Assembly (NCBI RefSeq): GCF_000523275.1
Contig: NZ_ATHQ01000001.1
Location: forward strand, 124,001 to 188,000
From: Lebetimonas sp. JH292
Lineage (GTDB): Bacteria > Campylobacterota > Campylobacteria > Campylobacterales > Nautiliaceae
Direction: 5' to 3'
Length of the DNA stretch: 64,000 bases
A program made the position numbers and the translations under genes. Of this stretch, positions 26,844 through 35,554 are shown one piece after another (positions within the stretch are counted from its first letter, which is position 1; every line of letters begins with the position of its first letter). The notes under the pieces were generated by a model. It did not search any database. It was not told the origin of the DNA and saw only the letters and a list, made by a program, of their open reading frames with translations.

Positions 26844-27720
26844 GCAAATCTTTTAAAGATTCAGCCGGTTTTTTACCGGTATAAATTATTTTATAAACTT
26901 CATTTGCTATAGGTGTGTAAATATTATATTTCTGAGCCAATTTATAAATAGCTTCGGTGGTGTAAACTCCTTCGGCAACTTCTCCAAGTTCATCCAAAAT
27001 ATCTTTAAGCATTTTGTTTTTAGCAAGATTAAGTCCGACCCTGTAATTTCTGCTCATTGTAGAATTTGCCGTTAAAAACAAATCCCCTGCACCTGCAACA
27101 CCTAAAAAGGTATCCTTTTTAGCACCGAAAAACTCTCCAAATCTTGCCATTTCAACAAGACCCCTGCTGATTAATGCGGCTTTTGCATTATTTCCAAGAT
27201 TAAGCCCTTCGCAGATTCCTGCGGCAATTGCTATTACATTTTTATATGCCCCCGCCACTTCTACTCCCTGAACATCATTATCAATATATATTTTTAAAAA
27301 ATCCGGAAAAAATTTTTTAAATTCATTTGCCAAATTTAAATTTTTAGAAGCTATAACCAAAGCGGTCGGTTTGTTTTCTTTTACCTCTTTTGCAAATGAG
27401 GGACCTGATATAAACGCTAAATTTTCAGTTTCAATATATTGTTCGAAAATTTCATTCAAAAATTTTAGCTCATCTTTATCTATTCCCTTACTTGCAACTA
27501 AAATTTTTTTACCCCTCAAATCATATTTTTTTAAAAAATCTTTTATAGCCTGCGCTGCAATAACAATAATTATATATTCATTTTCTAAAACTTTTTCAAT
27601 ATTTACAAAGTTTTCTATATTTCTTTTTCTTCTCGAAGTAATTACAGCATCTTTATATTTTTGTTTTATGGCATGATACAAAGCGCTTCCCCAGCTTCCC
27701 GCTCCTATTATTCCTATCAT
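26836..27720 (-). CDS. gpsA: glycerol-3-phosphate dehydrogenase [NAD(P)+]
   Basis: Reduces dihydroxyacetone phosphate to sn-glycerol 3-phosphate for phospholipid synthesis. The 294 residues carry the Rossmann GAGSWG at 6-11, ISGPSFAKEV, and the catalytic-lysine region GVEVAGAYKNVIAIAAG. The start overlaps the RCK-protein stop by 4 bases (ATGA-type coupling). Confidence 0.95.
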   Translation of the reverse strand: MIGIIGAGSWGSALYHAIKQKYKDAVITSRRKRNIENFVNIEKVLENEYIIIVIAAQAIKDFLKKYDLRGKKILVASKGIDKDELKFLNEIFEQYIETENLAFISGPSFAKEVKENKPTALVIASKNLNLANEFKKFFPDFLKIYIDNDVQGVEVAGAYKNVIAIAAGICEGLNLGNNAKAALISRGLVEMARFGEFFGAKKDTFLGVAGAGDLFLTANSTMSRNYRVGLNLAKNKMLKDILDELGEVAEGVYTTEAIYKLAQKYNIYTPIANEVYKIIYTGKKPAESLKDLLI

Positions 27721-28409
27721 TGTCTCCCTTTAAATATTTCCAAATCTCTTTTAAACCTATCTATTTCATCTGTATCACCCACAGCCACCAAAATATCGCC
27801 TTTGTTTAAAATATGATTTATACCTCTAACTATAAATATAACATTTTCACTTATTTCTTTATCCACTATTCCAATAATCAGTAAATTATATATGCTTGTT
27901 ATCTCTTTATACACATCCTTTATTGCTTTACCTTCCAAAAAAGAATTTTCCGGAATTTCAATTTCTGCAAAAGAGAGCTTATTATCTTTAAAAATAATTT
28001 CTTCTATAACTTTTAATGTTAAAGGTTTTTTCAAAATAGTCATTATTCTGTTTGCTATAATATCAAAAGGGTTCAATAATTTATTTGCACCGGCCAATTT
28101 ATATTTATATTCGTTTTCTTTATTGCTTATTTTAACAACAATTTTTAATTCAGGAAACAGTTCTCTAAGAGACAACACCAAAAACAGATTTTTTTCCTCA
28201 TCTTTTAATGTACACATTGCATATTCTATATTTTCTATCTTTTGCAACTCTTCATCATTGATTTCGTTAAGTTTAATTACGTCAAAAAATTTTTCTTTTG
28301 CTTTTTGTTCTTCATTTTCATCAAAAACAACAATTATAACATTGGATTTTTTTAATGTAGCTGCGATTTTTTCCCCGTATTTGTCAAATCCGAAAATAGC
28401 TATTTTCAT
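27717..28409 (-). CDS. TrkA-type RCK domain protein
   Basis: A 230-residue cytoplasmic protein: N-terminal Rossmann-like RCK_N ([20 protein letters not shown]) and C-terminal RCK_C (GDILVAVGDTDEIDRFKRDL). Such subunits bind nucleotides and gate K+ channels or transporters. It overlaps the K+ channel gene by 4 bases, so it is probably a partner or second regulatory layer for that channel. Confidence 0.8.
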   Translation of the reverse strand: MKIAIFGFDKYGEKIAATLKKSNVIIVVFDENEEQKAKEKFFDVIKLNEINDEELQKIENIEYAMCTLKDEEKNLFLVLSLRELFPELKIVVKISNKENEYKYKLAGANKLLNPFDIIANRIMTILKKPLTLKVIEEIIFKDNKLSFAEIEIPENSFLEGKAIKDVYKEITSIYNLLIIGIVDKEISENVIFIVRGINHILNKGDILVAVGDTDEIDRFKRDLEIFKGRQ

Positions 28410-30001
28410 AAACTACTCTTTTCTATATGATATTTAAAATAATTTATGCTTACGCTGTATCCCATTACAACAATAATGTCTCCGGCTTCAAGTCTTAAAT
28501 CAAAAGGCGGGTTAAAATAAAAATGGCCTCTGCTAAGAGAAAAAGTTTTTTCAAGCATTTGGGATTCTTTGTCTTTTAAAACGCCGAAAAGCAATATTTT
28601 ATATTTGTCAAAATCAATCTCTCCTATCAGTTTCCCATCAAGTATTGAATTTTCAATAACTTTTATTTCATCAATAATTGCATTTTTCTTTTCACTCAAA
28701 ATTGCGTCAATTACGGCAAATGTAATGGGGCTTCCTATATAAACACTTGCAAGAAGAGCAGTGGCCTTGGTAGGAACTACAACATAATCAGCCCCTACTT
28801 TTTTAAGTTTTGAAATATTTTTTTCATCATTGGCTAGGGCAATAATTTCAGCTCCTTTTGAATATGCCCTTAAAGTCAATGTTATAAACGTATTGGTAAC
28901 ATCCGAGTTTGTCAATACAAAAATTTTGGTAATTTTTTTAAAATGGAGATTTTTCAAAAAAATTTTTTGGGTAATATCTCCTTTAACTGCCTCATATCCT
29001 TTTAATGCAGCTTTTTCAACCCTGTTTTCATCAGTATCGACGATTAAAAAATCTTTTTTTTCTTTTATTAATTTTTCTCCTAAAATTTCTGCTTCATCCG
29101 AAAAACCGCAGATTAAATAAATTTCATTAAAATGCTCAATTTCCCTGAAAACTTTTTCACTTTTTAATTCATGCAGTTTCTCGGTAAATGCACTTGCGAT
29201 AATGGAAGTGGTAAATGAAATAATACTGACTCCAGTAATAATTAATAGCATTGTAAGGGTTTTACCTTCATTTGTTACCGGCGTTATGTCCCCGTAACCA
29301 ACGGTAGATATGGTAATTAAAGCCCAATAATATGAATCAAACAGATTTTTTATTTCAGGATTTGTATGAGCTTCAAACACATAGATAACTGAACCTCCAA
29401 TAAAAACAATAAAAACAACAGCTAATAATACAATTAATAATTCAAATTTTTTACTTCTTAAAACATCTAAAAATATATTGACGTTTTTTGTATATCTTAA
29501 TATTTTTATAAGTCTGAATATTATAAAAATTCTAAAAATTCTAAGAGTTCTAAAAGCAGGTAAAATGGCAAGTAAATCTATAATTGCAAAAGGCGTGCTC
29601 ATATATTCAAGTTTTGTTTTAATAATTTTTATTAACACATTTTTTAAATGAAAATTTCTGCCTAAAAAATTAGATTCCTCGTATTCTTCTAAAATTATTT
29701 TATGAATATCATTATAAACCCAGACCCGAAAAATATATTCAATTACAAAAATAGTGGTAATTACATAAAAATCAAATTTTTCAAAAAACGGATTTACATT
29801 GTGTTTTATATCATAAAGGAGTATGGCAACGCTTAAACTTACCATAATTAGCATAAAAATATCAAATATTCTGTTACCTATATAAGAAGTGTCATTAAGA
29901 AGCCTGTCAATTTTTCTTTTAAATTTTATATATTTTTCACTGCCATCTAAATAAAAAGCAAAAGCAACTAATGCTTTTACTATCTTAGATTCTTTCTTCA
30001 A
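28406..30001 (-). CDS. six-helix voltage-sensor-like K+ channel with RCK domains
   Basis: A 531-residue ion channel. Membrane helices span about 45-260, with an S4-like segment (151-169) where Arg/Lys recur about every third residue ([19 protein letters not shown]), and the selectivity filter TVGYGD at 233-238. The C-terminal half has a RCK_N ([17 protein letters not shown]) and a RCK_C ending in GDIIVVMGY. It is coupled by 4-base overlaps to gatB upstream and to a separate RCK gene downstream. Confidence 0.9.
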   Translation of the reverse strand: MKKESKIVKALVAFAFYLDGSEKYIKFKRKIDRLLNDTSYIGNRIFDIFMLIMVSLSVAILLYDIKHNVNPFFEKFDFYVITTIFVIEYIFRVWVYNDIHKIILEEYEESNFLGRNFHLKNVLIKIIKTKLEYMSTPFAIIDLLAILPAFRTLRIFRIFIIFRLIKILRYTKNVNIFLDVLRSKKFELLIVLLAVVFIVFIGGSVIYVFEAHTNPEIKNLFDSYYWALITISTVGYGDITPVTNEGKTLTMLLIITGVSIISFTTSIIASAFTEKLHELKSEKVFREIEHFNEIYLICGFSDEAEILGEKLIKEKKDFLIVDTDENRVEKAALKGYEAVKGDITQKIFLKNLHFKKITKIFVLTNSDVTNTFITLTLRAYSKGAEIIALANDEKNISKLKKVGADYVVVPTKATALLASVYIGSPITFAVIDAILSEKKNAIIDEIKVIENSILDGKLIGEIDFDKYKILLFGVLKDKESQMLEKTFSLSRGHFYFNPPFDLRLEAGDIIVVMGYSVSINYFKYHIEKSSL

Positions 30002-31419
30002 GAAAGCTTACTTTTTAAGATTTTATTTACAACCTGAGGATTTGCTTTACCGCGACTTGCTTTCATAACCTGTCCGACAAAAAAGCCGAATAATTTTTCT
30101 TTTCCGCCTTTATATTCAGCAACTTTATCTTCATTGGCGCCCAAAACATCATCCACTATTTTTTCAATAGCGCCTTCGTCACTTACCTGTTTAAGGCCCA
30201 ATTTTTCAATTGCCTCGTCAACTTCAATATCTTCTTCCATTAACAAATCAAGCACTTTTTTACCCCCTGCTCCGCTGATTACAGCTTCTTTTTCCCTAAT
30301 GGCAATAAGTGAAAGTTTTTCGGCAGGCACAGGAGAATTTTCAATTAATATATTTAATTTATTAAGTCTTCCCAAAAGTTCAATTGCAAGCCATCTGTTT
30401 GCAGCGTTTGGTTCAACCCCCCTTTGAACCATTTCTTCAAAAAATTTGGCAAGTTCAGGCTCACTTGTAAGTACTCCCGCATCATATTCTTTTAGGTTAA
30501 ATTCTTTAATATAACGTTCTTTCTTTTCATCGGGTAATTCGGGAATTTCAATATCAAAAAATTCATCAGGCACTTCAAGAGGCAAAAGGTCAGGATCTGG
30601 AAAATATCTGTAATCCGCACTTTCCTCTTTTCCTCTCATACTTCTTGTTTCGCCAGTTTTAGAATCAAAAAGCCTGGTTTCCTGAACAACTTCTTTTTCA
30701 TATTCATTATATTCATAAGCTTCTATTTGCCTCTCAATTTCATATTCAATCGCCTGTTTTACAAATCTGAAAGAGTTTATATTTTTAAGTTCAACCCTTG
30801 TGCCGAATTCTTTTTGTCCTACAGGTCTAACTGATACATTTGCATCACATCTGAAACTACCCTCTTGCATATTGGCATCGCTGATTCCTAAATACTTAAC
30901 AACAGAATGGAGTTTTTTAAGATATGCAATGGCTTCATCGCTGCTTCTCATATCCGGTTCGCTTACAATTTCAAGAAGAGGGGTGGAGCATCTGTTTAAA
31001 TCTACTTTAGAATATTCGTCTTCATGGATGTTTTTACCTGCATCTTCTTCCAGATGAGCCCTTGTTATTCCTATTCTTTTGGTTTTTCCGTCCGCTTCAA
31101 TAAATAATTCTCCATGTTCTACAATCGGAATTTCAAACTGGCTTATTTGGTATCCTTTTGGTAAATCAGGGTAAAAATAATTTTTTCTTGCAAAAATACT
31201 TCTTTTATTAATGGTCGCATTAACAGCTTTACCAAACATTACAGCCTTTTTAACGGCTTCTTTGTTCATTACAGGCAAAGCCCCCGGAAGTCCAAGACAT
31301 ACGGGGCAAGTATTTATATTCGGTTCATCTCCGAAACTTGTTGCACAACTGCAGAAAATTTTGGTTTTTGTATTCAACTGCACGTGAACTTCCAATCCTA
31401 TTACTACTTCATATTTCAT
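29998..31419 (-). CDS. gatB: Asp-tRNA(Asn)/Glu-tRNA(Gln) amidotransferase subunit B
   Basis: The tRNA-binding kinase subunit of GatCAB, which makes Gln-tRNA and Asn-tRNA in bacteria lacking direct charging. The 473 residues begin [20 protein letters not shown] with zinc cysteines [16 protein letters not shown], then [16 protein letters not shown] and [13 protein letters not shown], and end in the YqeY-like tail. Intact. Overlaps the channel gene by 4 bases. Confidence 0.97.
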   Translation of the reverse strand: MKYEVVIGLEVHVQLNTKTKIFCSCATSFGDEPNINTCPVCLGLPGALPVMNKEAVKKAVMFGKAVNATINKRSIFARKNYFYPDLPKGYQISQFEIPIVEHGELFIEADGKTKRIGITRAHLEEDAGKNIHEDEYSKVDLNRCSTPLLEIVSEPDMRSSDEAIAYLKKLHSVVKYLGISDANMQEGSFRCDANVSVRPVGQKEFGTRVELKNINSFRFVKQAIEYEIERQIEAYEYNEYEKEVVQETRLFDSKTGETRSMRGKEESADYRYFPDPDLLPLEVPDEFFDIEIPELPDEKKERYIKEFNLKEYDAGVLTSEPELAKFFEEMVQRGVEPNAANRWLAIELLGRLNKLNILIENSPVPAEKLSLIAIREKEAVISGAGGKKVLDLLMEEDIEVDEAIEKLGLKQVSDEGAIEKIVDDVLGANEDKVAEYKGGKEKLFGFFVGQVMKASRGKANPQVVNKILKSKLS

Positions 31420-31428
31420 TAATTCTCC

Positions 31429-32637
31429 TTATTGAATTACAAATTTATATTTATTTTTGTGAAGCGCCCTTTTAATGGCTTCCTGATGTTCAAATCCTCT
31501 TGTTTCAAGTGCTATTGTCACATTTGCATCACCAATTGCCAAATTAAGATCTGTTCTGTCGTATCCTATTTGAACAATATTTGCTTTTTGCTCAGTTAAG
31601 ATTTCAGTCAGTTTCATAAGTGAACCCGGTTTATCTATTAAAGTAACTATCAATTTCATTTTTCTGTGTGATTTTAAAAGACCTTTTTCTATAATTAAGT
31701 TAACCATTGTTACATCAATATTTCCGCCGCTTATTACAACTCCAACTTTTTTTGGAGCACTAAAATTTATTTTATGATGTAATAATGCGGCCACACCGAC
31801 TGCCCCCGCACCTTCCACAACAACCTTTTGTCTTTCCATTAAAAATAAAATTGCATTGGCTATTTCTTCATCATCCACTTCCACAATATCATCAACCACT
31901 TCTTTTATTATATTATAGGTTACAGGGGAAGTGTCTCTGACGGCTATGCCGTCTGCAATGGTTTTTACAAAAGCACTGTCCTGAACTGAACCGCTGAGAA
32001 AACTGAGTCTCATAGCAGGTGCACCCGCCGCTGTAACACCTATTACTTTTATTTTAGGATTAATCTGTTTTGCCGCAGAGGCTATACCGCTGATTAACCC
32101 CCCTCCTCCTACAGGAACCAATATATAATCCAAATCAGGAACAGCTTCGAGCATTTCAAGGGCTATTGTCCCCTGACCCGCCATTACATCAAAATCTGCA
32201 AACGGGTGAATAAATTCAAGTCCTTTTTCTTTTGCCAAATTTACGGCATATTCATATGCTTCATCATAATTGTTTCCAGCCAAAACAACCTCACCGCCAT
32301 ATTCTTTGACACCGCTGACTTTTGTAAGAGGAGTGGCCTCAGGCATTACTATAACTGAAGGCACATTAAAATAACTTGCCGAATACGCTACCCCTTGTGC
32401 ATGATTTCCGGCACTGGCGGCAATTACTCCTTTTTTTCTCTTTTCATCCCCAAGTGCGGCAATTTTATTAAATGCGCCCCTTAATTTAAACGCACCTGTA
32501 ATTTGCAGGTTTTCTTTTTTTAAATATATTTCGTTTCCCACTTTTTGTGAAAGTGTGGGTGCATAAGCAAACGGTGTTTTATAAATTACCTTATTTACCC
32601 TATTTTGGGCTTCTTTTATTTTACTGAGTTCAATCAT
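31429..32637 (-). CDS. ilvA: threonine ammonia-lyase
   Basis: Deaminates threonine to 2-oxobutanoate, first step to isoleucine. The 402-residue PLP enzyme has the Schiff-base Lys51 (GAFKLRGAFNKI), the PLP phosphate loop VGGGGLISG and a C-terminal ACT domain (about 330-402) for allosteric control. The length matches the short TdcB/IlvA form with a single ACT domain. Overlaps the CoA-binding gene by 4 bases. Confidence 0.93.
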   Translation of the reverse strand: MIELSKIKEAQNRVNKVIYKTPFAYAPTLSQKVGNEIYLKKENLQITGAFKLRGAFNKIAALGDEKRKKGVIAASAGNHAQGVAYSASYFNVPSVIVMPEATPLTKVSGVKEYGGEVVLAGNNYDEAYEYAVNLAKEKGLEFIHPFADFDVMAGQGTIALEMLEAVPDLDYILVPVGGGGLISGIASAAKQINPKIKVIGVTAAGAPAMRLSFLSGSVQDSAFVKTIADGIAVRDTSPVTYNIIKEVVDDIVEVDDEEIANAILFLMERQKVVVEGAGAVGVAALLHHKINFSAPKKVGVVISGGNIDVTMVNLIIEKGLLKSHRKMKLIVTLIDKPGSLMKLTEILTEQKANIVQIGYDRTDLNLAIGDANVTIALETRGFEHQEAIKRALHKNKYKFVIQ

Positions 32638-33080
32638 AACAATCCTTCGTTTTTACATCTTTTGTGTTCAACCATAATACATTTATCTTCCACATAAAAA
32701 ATTTCTGCATTTTGGGTTATTTTTTTTGAATTTTCATTTTTTATACCTTCTTGTAAAAAAACACATTTTACTCCGGGAAGCTTGATGGCTTTTTCCACTA
32801 TCGGCGGAGTATCTTCACTTTTTCTGAAAATATCAACAATATCTACTTCAAAATCTATTTCTTCCAAACTTCTGTAAACTTTTTCTCCCAATATTTCAAT
32901 TTCTCTGGGATAAACAGGAATAATCTTATATCCGTTTTCCTGCATATATTTTGCCACCTGATTTGAAGCCCTGTGAGGCTTTGGAGAAAGACCGACCACA
33001 ACAATAACTTTTGAATTTTTTAATACACTGCAAATAGATTTGTCGGCATTTTTTGCCGTAGGCAACTCACAAGAGAGCAT
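32634..33080 (-). CDS. CoA-binding domain protein (YccU-like)
   Basis: A 148-residue protein with a single CoA-binding Rossmann fold: VVVGLSPKPHRASNQVAKYM, GYKIIPVYP and FLQEGIKNENSKKI. Family members bind CoA but have no settled role. It forms a two-gene unit with ilvA (4-base overlap). Confidence 0.85.
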   Translation of the reverse strand: MLSCELPTAKNADKSICSVLKNSKVIVVVGLSPKPHRASNQVAKYMQENGYKIIPVYPREIEILGEKVYRSLEEIDFEVDIVDIFRKSEDTPPIVEKAIKLPGVKCVFLQEGIKNENSKKITQNAEIFYVEDKCIMVEHKRCKNEGLL

Positions 33081-33184
33081 TTTTTACCTTTTTTTACAAA
33101 ATTATATCAAAAAAAGCCCTAAACACTTGATTTTTAATAAAAAAAAAGAGTAAAATTTTTTGTAGACTAATTTAAGGAGGAAAA

Positions 33185-33460
33185 ATGAAAAAATCAGAAC
33201 TTATCGCCGCTGTGGCAGAAAAAACAGGTTTAAGCAAAAAAGATACTAACGCAGTGATAGATGCAACTATTCAAACAATTGAAGAAGCGTTAAAAGCTGG
33301 AAAAAAAGTTAGTTTTATAGGATTTGGAAGCTTTGAGAGTGTCACAAGAGCTCCAAGAACAGCAAGAGTGCCGGGAACAGGAAAAGAAATCAAAATTCCT
33401 GAAACAAAATCTGTAAAATTCAAAGTAGGGAAAAAACTAAAAGAATTATTAAATAAATAA
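33185..33460 (+). CDS. hup: HU-family DNA-binding protein
   Basis: A 91-residue nucleoid protein: MKKSELIAAVAEKTGLSKKD, then GFGSFESVTRAPRTARVPGT with the DNA-intercalating arm (here RVPGTGKEIKIP). Strong RBS AAGGAGG. It stands alone, divergent from the ilvA unit and just upstream of tRNA-Leu(CAA). Confidence 0.96.
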   Translation: MKKSELIAAVAEKTGLSKKDTNAVIDATIQTIEEALKAGKKVSFIGFGSFESVTRAPRTARVPGTGKEIKIPETKSVKFKVGKKLKELLNK

Positions 33461-33482
33461 TTCTTTTTTTTCTTTTTTTTGA

Positions 33483-33488
33483 TATAAT
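33483..33488 (+). promoter_or_regulatory. -10 element of tRNA-Leu(CAA)
   Basis: TATAAT ends 10 bases before the tRNA start; a T-rich tract precedes it, without a clear -35. Confidence 0.45.
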
Positions 33489-33498
33489 TTCATTCCAA

Positions 33499-33584
33499 GC
33501 CGGCGTGGCGGAACTGGTAGACGCGTCGGACTCAAAATCCGATGAGCTCTGCTCATGTGGGTTCGAGTCCCACCGCCGGTACCA
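33499..33584 (+). tRNA. tRNA-Leu (anticodon CAA)
   Basis: Class II tRNA with encoded CCA. Acceptor GCCGGCG/CGCCGGT (one G-T pair), D-arm TGGCGGAACTGGTAGACG, anticodon stem TCGGA/TCCGA around CTCAAAA giving CAA for UUG, long variable arm TGAGCTCTGCTCA, T-arm GTGGGTTCGAGTCCCAC. Unlike the GAG tRNA at 6275 nothing is integrated here. Confidence 0.97.
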
Positions 33585-33609
33585 TTTTAATAATTTATAC
33601 TTTTCAAAA

Positions 33610-35229
33610 TTATTTTTGTTTTATAATGGCAAGAATCAGCAATACCCCCAAAACAAATGCAAAAACAAATCCTCCAAGCCCTAAAATAGAAATATGCCCC
33701 ATCATAGGCGGAACATAAAAAGATAAAAGCATTGAAGAGCCTATTAAAATAGAAGCTATAATAACTGCTAAAGAGAGTCTGTTGAAAGAATTCTTCATAC
33801 TTTCTTCTATTTCATCTAAACCGACATGCTCAAATTCTATTTTTAATTCGCCGTTTTTAACTTTATCTATTATTTCATTTATATTGGAAGGGGTTTTTTG
33901 GAAAAATTCCATTATAGAAAGATTTAATTCATGTGATTTTTTAAAAATATTAAAAACAGAAAAAATTTTTTTATATGTTTTTATAATAAACGGTTTAATT
34001 TCTTCGGCGGCGTTAAATTCAGGATATAATTTTTTACCTACCCCCTCCATCGTCACCAAAGATTTTAAAAGTAAATAATTGTCTTCTTGTAAAAAAATTT
34101 TATATCTGTTCATGATTCTAAGCAAATCTTCCATTAAAGATTTTAATTCTATATTTTTAAGTGAAGAATAAAAATATGTAGATATTATGTCAGCCGCCTC
34201 TTTTTTAAAAGATGAGACATCAATTTCTTTTGGAACTTTAGAGAGTTTTAAAACATATTCAGCCGCTTTTTCTTCCTCATTTTTTATTACATAATAAATA
34301 AGTTCTATAAAATATTTCCTATCTTCTTCGCTTAACCTTCCCATAATTCCAAAATCCAAAAATACAATTTTATTCTTATACACCATTAAATTTCCAGGAT
34401 GGGGATCTGCATGAAAAAATCTGTGTAAAAAAATCTGCTCACATATTAAATCAAAACCTTTTTTTGTAATTTCTTTTAAATCATAACCGGATTCTTTTAA
34501 TTTTTTTATATCTGAAATTTTAATTCCATCAATATATTCCATAACAAGTAGTTTTTTTGAAGAAAAATAGAGCTTTGGAATTTTTATATCGTTATTACCT
34601 TTAAAATTAGCGCTGAATCTTTTCATATTAAGAGATTCTAAATTAAAATCAAGTTCTTTTTTTATAGATTTTGCAAACTCTTCCACTATTCTGACACTGT
34701 CTATTCCGTAAATTAAAAGCCGACTTCTTAGAATTTCAGCCAATCTCTGCAAAATGGCAATATCCAATAAAATTTTATCCTCAATACCAGGTTTTAATAC
34801 TTTTACAGCTACAATTTCACCTGTTTTTAAAGTAGCTTTATAAACCTGACCAATTGATGCACTGGCTAATAGAGTAAATTCACCTTCAAAATAATCTTCT
34901 ATTTTTTTATTTAATGCCTCTTCAATAACACTTTTTATTTTTTCAAAAGGCATAGGAGAGACATTATCCTGAAGTTTTTCAAATTCTTTGGCTAAATCTA
35001 TCGGTATTAAATCTGGACGCAAAGAAAGAAGTTGGGCCATTTTTATAAAAGTAGGTCCTAATTCTTCTATTGCTTTTCTAATTCTTTCATTTCTGGATAA
35101 TTTCGACTTATTTTTTTTGAAAGGGACAGGAACACCTAAACTCTCTATTATATCTCCAAATCCATACTTTGCAAGAACAAAAATTATATCTTTTGTTCTT
35201 TTTAATTCATAAATACTATTTTTTAACAT
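33610..35229 (-). CDS. ubiB: UbiB/ABC1-family atypical kinase
   Basis: A 539-residue protein of the ADCK/UbiB family: RPDLIPIDLAKEFEKLQDNV (KxGQ-type region), ASIGQVYKATLKTGEIVAVK with the ATP lysine, FFHADPHPGNLMV and VFLDFGIMGRL as the catalytic and metal sites, and C-terminal membrane helices (about 495-537). UbiB supports quinone synthesis or transport; in menaquinone users the role is less clear. It overlaps the phasin-like gene by 14 bases. Confidence 0.88.
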   Translation of the reverse strand: MLKNSIYELKRTKDIIFVLAKYGFGDIIESLGVPVPFKKNKSKLSRNERIRKAIEELGPTFIKMAQLLSLRPDLIPIDLAKEFEKLQDNVSPMPFEKIKSVIEEALNKKIEDYFEGEFTLLASASIGQVYKATLKTGEIVAVKVLKPGIEDKILLDIAILQRLAEILRSRLLIYGIDSVRIVEEFAKSIKKELDFNLESLNMKRFSANFKGNNDIKIPKLYFSSKKLLVMEYIDGIKISDIKKLKESGYDLKEITKKGFDLICEQIFLHRFFHADPHPGNLMVYKNKIVFLDFGIMGRLSEEDRKYFIELIYYVIKNEEEKAAEYVLKLSKVPKEIDVSSFKKEAADIISTYFYSSLKNIELKSLMEDLLRIMNRYKIFLQEDNYLLLKSLVTMEGVGKKLYPEFNAAEEIKPFIIKTYKKIFSVFNIFKKSHELNLSIMEFFQKTPSNINEIIDKVKNGELKIEFEHVGLDEIEESMKNSFNRLSLAVIIASILIGSSMLLSFYVPPMMGHISILGLGGFVFAFVLGVLLILAIIKQK

Positions 35230-35500
35230 TTAAATTATCAAGTTTTTCTTCAATTCTTTTAATATCTTCTTTTGTTGCAACACCTATTTCGGATAATTCT
35301 TTTTTTACTTCTTCTTTTATCAATCTTTTGATTTCTTCCATTTTTTGCTCGGATTCTTTTTTCATCTCATTTATAAGTTCACTGGCTTCTTTTTCGCTAA
35401 GTTCTCCCCTCTTTTTAGCTTCTTCAATTAATTCTTCCATTTTCTCTTTTGCCAAAAAAACACTTCCTATACCAAATTTAACTAAATCTTGAATATTCAT
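35216..35500 (-). CDS. phasin-like coiled-coil protein
   Basis: A 94-residue, strongly helical, charged protein (MNIQDLVKFGIGSVFLAKEK then heptad-rich Glu/Lys repeats), resembling short phasin/PhaF-type proteins, which often precede ubiB homologues. RBS AAGGAGGG is strong. Nothing indicates polyhydroxyalkanoate synthesis in the window, so it may be a UbiB-associated accessory protein instead. Confidence 0.65.
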   Translation of the reverse strand: MNIQDLVKFGIGSVFLAKEKMEELIEEAKKRGELSEKEASELINEMKKESEQKMEEIKRLIKEEVKKELSEIGVATKEDIKRIEEKLDNLNVKK

Positions 35501-35522
35501 ACATCCCTCCTTTTTTTTATTT

Positions 35523-35554
35523 ATTATACTACATTTTTATTATACTACATTTTT
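35523..35554 (-). promoter_or_regulatory. tandemly duplicated -10 region for phasin-ubiB unit
   Basis: A 16-base unit (plus-strand ATTATACTACATTTTT) is repeated exactly at 35523-35538 and 35539-35554. On the minus strand each copy carries TAGTATAAT, giving two possible -10 boxes 16 bases apart upstream of the gene at 35500. The second copy runs into the 3' end of dxs. Confidence 0.6.

Noticed and set aside
35216-35500. A polyhydroxyalkanoate granule role for the phasin-like protein
   Set aside because: Only helical, charged character supports it; no PHA synthase is nearby, so I left the role open.
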